Origin: HGM05232 sp036661515
GTDB lineage: Bacteria; Bacteroidota; Bacteroidia; Bacteroidales; Muribaculaceae
DNA: 12,180 bases
Assembly (NCBI GenBank): GCA_036661515.1
Contig: JAVWYO010000060.1
Span: forward strand, 1 to 12,180
Direction: 5' to 3'
Of this stretch, positions 8,242 to 12,180 are shown in pieces. A program made the translations under genes and the position numbers. The notes below the pieces were generated by a model that searched no databases, had not been told where the DNA came from, and saw only the letters and a list, made by a program, of their open reading frames with translations. How positions within the stretch are numbered: the stretch's first letter is position 1; the number at the start of each line of letters is the position of its first letter.

Positions 8242-8762
8242 TGAGTAAAAGCATAATCCAATTTATTATATTATTTATTGTGCTTGTTTTAGTTCAAGCT
8301 ATTATATGCAATCATATTTGTATATTTAATATTGCTGTGCCTCTTATATTCATTTATTTCATATTAAGACTCCCAATAACACTATCTGTTAGTTGGGTGC
8401 TTACGCTATCGTTCTTGTTAGGTCTTAGCGTTGACATCTTTTCCGACACACAAGGCATGAACACTCTTGCTTGCACATTATTAGGTGTCATGAGGAAACC
8501 TATCTTTTCATTATATTTTCAACGGGAAGATGACATGAGCGACCCTATTCCATCAATAAAATCTCTCGGTACTGGTATCTTTATAAAATATCTATTCACT
8601 ATTACAGTGGTCTATTGTACTCTTATCTTCTTTATTCAAGCATTTACATTCTTCGATTTTCAATTGACTTTTTTTAGAATTATAGGAAGTTCTATTTTGA
8701 CATTTGTCCTGCTTTTAGGTATTGACAGTTTAACAAACGCAAGTCGTGAGAAAAGATTATAA
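8241..8762 (+). CDS. mreD: Rod shape-determining protein MreD
   Basis: This small integral membrane protein is an MreC partner within the Rod complex. Its 173 residues are typical. About five hydrophobic segments are visible, near 5-23, 29-43, 48-66, 111-134 and 143-163. The family motif region is GLSVDIFSDTQGMNTLACTLL (61-81), spanning the conserved Asp and the Gly-x-x that follows. The ATG overlaps the mreC stop (TAATG) and has a perfect Shine-Dalgarno sequence. The 3' end overlaps the mrdA start by 17 nt. MreD is poorly conserved in sequence, so the call leans on topology, the motif and its position between mreC and mrdA. Confidence 0.93.
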   Translation: MSKSIIQFIILFIVLVLVQAIICNHICIFNIAVPLIFIYFILRLPITLSVSWVLTLSFLLGLSVDIFSDTQGMNTLACTLLGVMRKPIFSLYFQREDDMSDPIPSIKSLGTGIFIKYLFTITVVYCTLIFFIQAFTFFDFQLTFFRIIGSSILTFVLLLGIDSLTNASREKRL

Positions 8763-10608
8763 CCTCGAAAAGCGTAAATACGTTATAGGTGGATTCATTG
8801 TTATCATTGTTCTAATATATATTGTAAAACTTTTTGAATTACAAATATTTGAAACAAAATACAAAGAGAACGCTGATTCTAACGCATTTTTCCGCAAAAC
8901 AATATATCCAGGACGTGGATTGATATACGATAGAAAAGGCGAATTAGTCGTATATAACCAACCCGCTTACGATGTCCTTATGATTCCTCGTGACGTTATA
9001 CCCTTTGACACTATTGACTTTTGCAATACATTACAAATCACACGTGAACAATTCGACAGTAGAATTAAAGACATGAAAGATAGACGAATAAATCCAAGTT
9101 ATTCTTCTTATACACCTCAAGTTTTTATTACTCATCTATCTGCTCAAGATTACGGTCGTTTACAAGAAAAATTATATCGGTTCACTGGCTTTTTTATTCA
9201 AAAACGTGTACTTCGACAATATAACCACATTGCGGGCGCTAATATTTTAGGTAACATACGCGAAGTTAATGGAAACGATATTAATAAAGATGAATACTAC
9301 AACCCTGGTGATTACACGGGCGATTTAGGTATCGAAAAAAGCTATGAAAAAGCTCTTCGTGGACACAAGGGTGTTGAAATACTTATACGTGATGCTCACG
9401 GTAGAATAAAAGGTAAATACGATGAAGGAAAACTCGACGTTAATCCTGTTTCGGGAAAAGATTTAACTCTTAGTATTGATATTAATCTACAAGAATATGG
9501 CGAGATGCTAATGAGAAATAAGATAGGTGCAATAGTAGCTATCGAACCCGCAACAGGTGAAATACTCGCAATGGTGTCAAGCCCAACCTACGATCCTACT
9601 CAACTTATTGGTAGAGTAAGAGGAAAGAACTATCGCGCACTCGTTAATGATAAATATAAACCCCTATTTGATCGTTCACTCATGGGTGCATACCCTCCCG
9701 GTTCTACATTTAAGCCATCTCAAGGGCTCATATTCCTTCAAGAAGGTATTGTTAATTTAGCTACGGCATACCCCTGCCATCATGGATACATTTCAGGGCG
9801 ACTTAAAGTTGGTTGTCACTCTCACGGCGCACCTATAAACCTAAAGCCGGCACTCCAGACATCATGTAACGCATATTTCTGCTGGGGACTAAAAAACATG
9901 ATTGACAAACGTTCTAAATATGGAACATCTTCTAAAGCATTTGAGATATGGAAAAACCACCTCGTTTCAATGGGATACGGTTATAAATTAGGAGTCGATT
10001 TACCAAGTGAAAGTCGTGGATTTATTCCTAATAGCGCATTTTATAATAAAATATATGGTGAGAATCATTGGAGTGCAAATACCATAATTTCAATAGCCAT
10101 AGGACAAGGCGAAATCCTTGCTACACCTGTACAGATTGCCAATTTATGCGCTACAATTGCCAATCGTGGCTATTTTATCACACCACATGTTGTAAAACAA
10201 ATAAAAGACAGCATTTTGCCTGATAATTTATTAAAAAAACGCTACCCCACTGTTAATGCTAATTATTATAGAGACGTGGTCGAAGGTATGCGAATGGCAG
10301 TGACAGGTGGTACTTGTCGTGGTGCTGCATTTAGAGATGTTGAGATATGTGGCAAAACGGGTACCGCACAAAATCCTCATGGACGCGACCACTCTGCTTT
10401 TATTGGTTTTGCGCCTATGAATAATCCAAAAATTGCAATATGCGTTTATGTGGAAAATGCTGGTTTTGGTGCAGCTTACGGTGTCCCAATAGGAGGCCTT
10501 ATGATGGAAAAATACTTAAACGGAGAAATTTCTCCGCAAAAGAAGCACGTTGAACAAAGAATGTTAGAATCAAATACTATTATATACAGTGGAGTCAAGA
10601 AGCACTAA
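8746..10608 (+). CDS. mrdA: Penicillin-binding protein 2 (elongation-specific transpeptidase)
   Basis: This class B PBP cross-links lateral-wall peptidoglycan together with RodA. Its 620 residues compare with about 633 in E. coli. It has a short cytoplasmic tail, one transmembrane anchor (about 12-30), a pedestal domain beginning near 55 (YPGRGLIYDRKGELV) and the transpeptidase domain (about 260-590). All three active-site motifs are present: Ser320-x-x-Lys323 in PPGSTFKP, Ser373-Cys-Asn375 and Lys537-Thr-Gly539 in CGKTGTAQ. Ser320 is the acyl acceptor and beta-lactam target. Translation starts at the GTG at 8746 (MRKDYNLEKRKYVIGG), which overlaps mreD by 17 nt. No later start would preserve the tail and anchor. 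Its 3' end overlaps rodA by 20 nt, consistent with translational coupling of the enzyme pair. Confidence 0.97.
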   Translation: MRKDYNLEKRKYVIGGFIVIIVLIYIVKLFELQIFETKYKENADSNAFFRKTIYPGRGLIYDRKGELVVYNQPAYDVLMIPRDVIPFDTIDFCNTLQITREQFDSRIKDMKDRRINPSYSSYTPQVFITHLSAQDYGRLQEKLYRFTGFFIQKRVLRQYNHIAGANILGNIREVNGNDINKDEYYNPGDYTGDLGIEKSYEKALRGHKGVEILIRDAHGRIKGKYDEGKLDVNPVSGKDLTLSIDINLQEYGEMLMRNKIGAIVAIEPATGEILAMVSSPTYDPTQLIGRVRGKNYRALVNDKYKPLFDRSLMGAYPPGSTFKPSQGLIFLQEGIVNLATAYPCHHGYISGRLKVGCHSHGAPINLKPALQTSCNAYFCWGLKNMIDKRSKYGTSSKAFEIWKNHLVSMGYGYKLGVDLPSESRGFIPNSAFYNKIYGENHWSANTIISIAIGQGEILATPVQIANLCATIANRGYFITPHVVKQIKDSILPDNLLKKRYPTVNANYYRDVVEGMRMAVTGGTCRGAAFRDVEICGKTGTAQNPHGRDHSAFIGFAPMNNPKIAICVYVENAGFGAAYGVPIGGLMMEKYLNGEISPQKKHVEQRMLESNTIIYSGVKKH

Positions 10609-12055
10609 TACATCGGTCTTTAGAAATCTCGATTGGATAACTGTAATGCTATATGCTATCCTCGTGGTGAGTGGCGCAATAAGTATCTACGCTGCAAGCT
10701 ACGATTTTGACCATGCAAATATGTTTGACCTTTCAGAATTTTCTGGAAAACAATTTGCTTGGATAGGATTATCTTTTGTCTTAGGTTTCTCATTGCTACT
10801 AATAGAGAAGCGTATGTATGAGGCGTATGCCTATCCCATATATGCAATATTAATATTTTTCTTAATCCTCACTATATTTATTGCGCCCGATATTAAGGGC
10901 TCTCGTTCATGGATTGTACTCGGTCCTATGAGCATTCAGACGGCTGAGTTTGCTAAATTTGCTACCGCTTTGGCTCTTGCCAAGCTATTCAGTAGCTATA
11001 ATTTTACACTTAATAAAAGCCCCAAAAACTACCTTAGAGCTATATTTATCATTTTTTTACCAATAGCTTTAATTCTCTTGCAAAAAGAAACGGGATCGGC
11101 TTTAGTATATACATCTCTTATTTTTGTCCTTTATCGCGAAGGAATGAGCGGATTAATACTCTTTGCTGGGTTTTGTGCAATAGTATTCTTTGTAATAGCT
11201 GTGAAATTTTCTGAAACCATCATCATGGGAATTACGCTCGGAGAATTTAGTGTGTTTATAATGATTATGATTCTCATGGTAGGCATGCTATTTATTTATT
11301 GCAAATCTTTTATTCTGGGACGCAACATTTCTATCGCATTCATTGCTTGCGGTATTATTGCTGGCATATTAGCAATTTTCGGTATCGAAATCAATGGATT
11401 AATATTTTTCTTAGTAACAATATTAGGAGCTACAATATATATCCTCATTAGTATGTTCCTTGAAAACATTCGTAAAATTCTTATAACAGTATCTTTCATA
11501 ATAGCATCTATAATTTTCCTTTTCTCTGTTAATTATGTATTTAGCAATATACTTGAACCTCATCAGCAGCTTAGAATAAAAGTTACTCTTGGCATTGAAC
11601 AAGATTTAAGAGGTGCTGGTTACAACGTCAATCAATCTAAAATAGCTATTGGGTCGGGAGGATTTTTAGGTAAAGGTTTTCTTAATGGGACTCAAACAAA
11701 GTTGAAATATGTCCCCGAACAACACACCGACTTTATCTTCTGCACAATAGGTGAAGAACGTGGATTTGTGGGTTCAGTAGCCGTCCTATTGATATTTTTA
11801 ACTCTAATTCTACGAATAATCGTCATTGCCGAGCGACAGCACACCGCATTTGGTAGGGTCTACGCTTATTGCGTTGTATCATATCTAATATTCCACCTAT
11901 CAATAAATATAGGTATGGTCATTGGTATAAGCCCTGTTATAGGCATTCCTTTGCCATTCCTAAGCTATGGAGGGTCTGCACTCTGGGGGTTTACATTTCT
12001 ACTATTTATATTGCTTAGAATCGACGCATCTCGAAAAGAACGTAGCAATTATTAG
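10589..12055 (+). CDS. rodA: RodA, SEDS-family peptidoglycan glycosyltransferase (enlarged form)
   Basis: RodA polymerises lipid II into glycan strands for the lateral wall and works with PBP2. SEDS landmarks are GSRSWIVLGPMSIQTAEFAK (104-123), QKETGSAL (165-172), the extracellular-loop stretch QDLRGAGYNVNQSKIAIGSG (338-357) with Asp339 as the probable catalytic aspartate, PEQHTDFIF (376-384), GEERGF (388-393) and PFLSYGGSAL (456-465). At 488 residues it is much longer than E. coli RodA (370). Most of the excess lies between about 205 and 322 as roughly four extra hydrophobic segments. QKETGS replaces the common QPDLGT. The GTG at 10589 is the only usable start: an in-frame TAG lies at 10565-10567, and the first downstream ATG falls inside the first membrane segment. 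It overlaps mrdA by 20 nt and ends the gene run. Confidence 0.95.
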   Translation: MESRSTNTSVFRNLDWITVMLYAILVVSGAISIYAASYDFDHANMFDLSEFSGKQFAWIGLSFVLGFSLLLIEKRMYEAYAYPIYAILIFFLILTIFIAPDIKGSRSWIVLGPMSIQTAEFAKFATALALAKLFSSYNFTLNKSPKNYLRAIFIIFLPIALILLQKETGSALVYTSLIFVLYREGMSGLILFAGFCAIVFFVIAVKFSETIIMGITLGEFSVFIMIMILMVGMLFIYCKSFILGRNISIAFIACGIIAGILAIFGIEINGLIFFLVTILGATIYILISMFLENIRKILITVSFIIASIIFLFSVNYVFSNILEPHQQLRIKVTLGIEQDLRGAGYNVNQSKIAIGSGGFLGKGFLNGTQTKLKYVPEQHTDFIFCTIGEERGFVGSVAVLLIFLTLILRIIVIAERQHTAFGRVYAYCVVSYLIFHLSINIGMVIGISPVIGIPLPFLSYGGSALWGFTFLLFILLRIDASRKERSNY

Positions 12056-12090
12056 TGTCCGCTTAAAAAAATTATCGGACAGCAATAATT
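12047..12090 (+). terminator. Imperfect hairpin at the rodA stop, possible terminator
   Basis: TGTCCG (12056-12061) pairs with CGGACA (12076-12081). A 2x2 internal loop separates this from an outer 7-bp stem, AATTATT (12047-12053) with AATAATT (12084-12090). It straddles the rodA stop codon. No clear T-run follows, so it may act weakly, protect the 3' end or have no role. Confidence 0.35.
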
Positions 12091-12125
12091 AGTAATAGTT
12101 TAGATAACGGATTAAAGCAAAGCAA

Positions 12126-12148
12126 GAACGTCGAAGACGTTCCACTCC
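12126..12148 (+). repeat. 23-bp palindrome-containing repeat, copy 2
   Basis: This copy is identical over all 23 bases to 52-74: the GAACGTC-GAA-GACGTTC palindrome (12126-12142) plus CACTCC. It has the same orientation and lies 70 nt after the rodA stop. Sequence on either side does not match copy 1 beyond scattered bases. The remainder of 12056-12180 contains no recognisable gene. Confidence 0.75.
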
Positions 12149-12180
12149 GCTCACGTCCAAAACTCATAACTCCATTACGC

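Overview
This window is a compact chromosomal housekeeping region from a low-GC member of the phylum Bacteroidota, most likely order Bacteroidales. The evidence is the recognisable Bacteroidales-type protein sequences, the gene order purH-mreB-mreC-mreD-mrdA-rodA, the near absence of Shine-Dalgarno sequences, and promoter-like TAnnTTTG motifs. I cannot assign a family or genus from sequence alone.

Layout. Bases 1-239 hold no convincing gene, but carry one copy of a 23-bp palindromic repeat and a good promoter candidate. purL (240-3932, +) encodes the single-chain FGAM synthase. It ends at a strong, apparently bidirectional terminator (3953-4000) shared with a convergent long-chain flavodoxin gene (4015-4509, -). 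A 199-bp AT-rich spacer (4510-4708) separates the divergent flavodoxin and purH genes. It contains a terminator-like hairpin and a -7-type element for purH. From 4709 to 12055 six + strand genes run in tight succession: purH (IMP synthesis), mreB, mreC, mreD, mrdA (PBP2) and rodA. Only the mreB-mreC junction has an appreciable gap (133 nt). The last 125 bases hold an imperfect hairpin at the rodA stop and a second, same-orientation copy of the 23-bp repeat.

How the genes work together. PurL (step 4) and PurH (steps 9 and 10) belong to de novo purine synthesis. MreB, MreC, MreD, the SEDS glycosyltransferase RodA and its partner transpeptidase PBP2 form the Rod complex, which inserts peptidoglycan along the lateral wall, so a rod or ovoid cell is expected. 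The 7-nt purH-mreB junction suggests co-transcription of purine and cell-shape genes.

I see no mobile element, CRISPR array, RNA gene or novel defence system. The points worth a second look are modest: the paired palindromic repeats outside the block, a RodA enlarged by roughly 115 residues of extra membrane segments, GTG starts at three of the four genes from mreC to rodA, a lone perfect Shine-Dalgarno sequence at the mreC/mreD overlap, a terminator just upstream of the purH promoter, and loss of one FMN-stacking aromatic in the flavodoxin.
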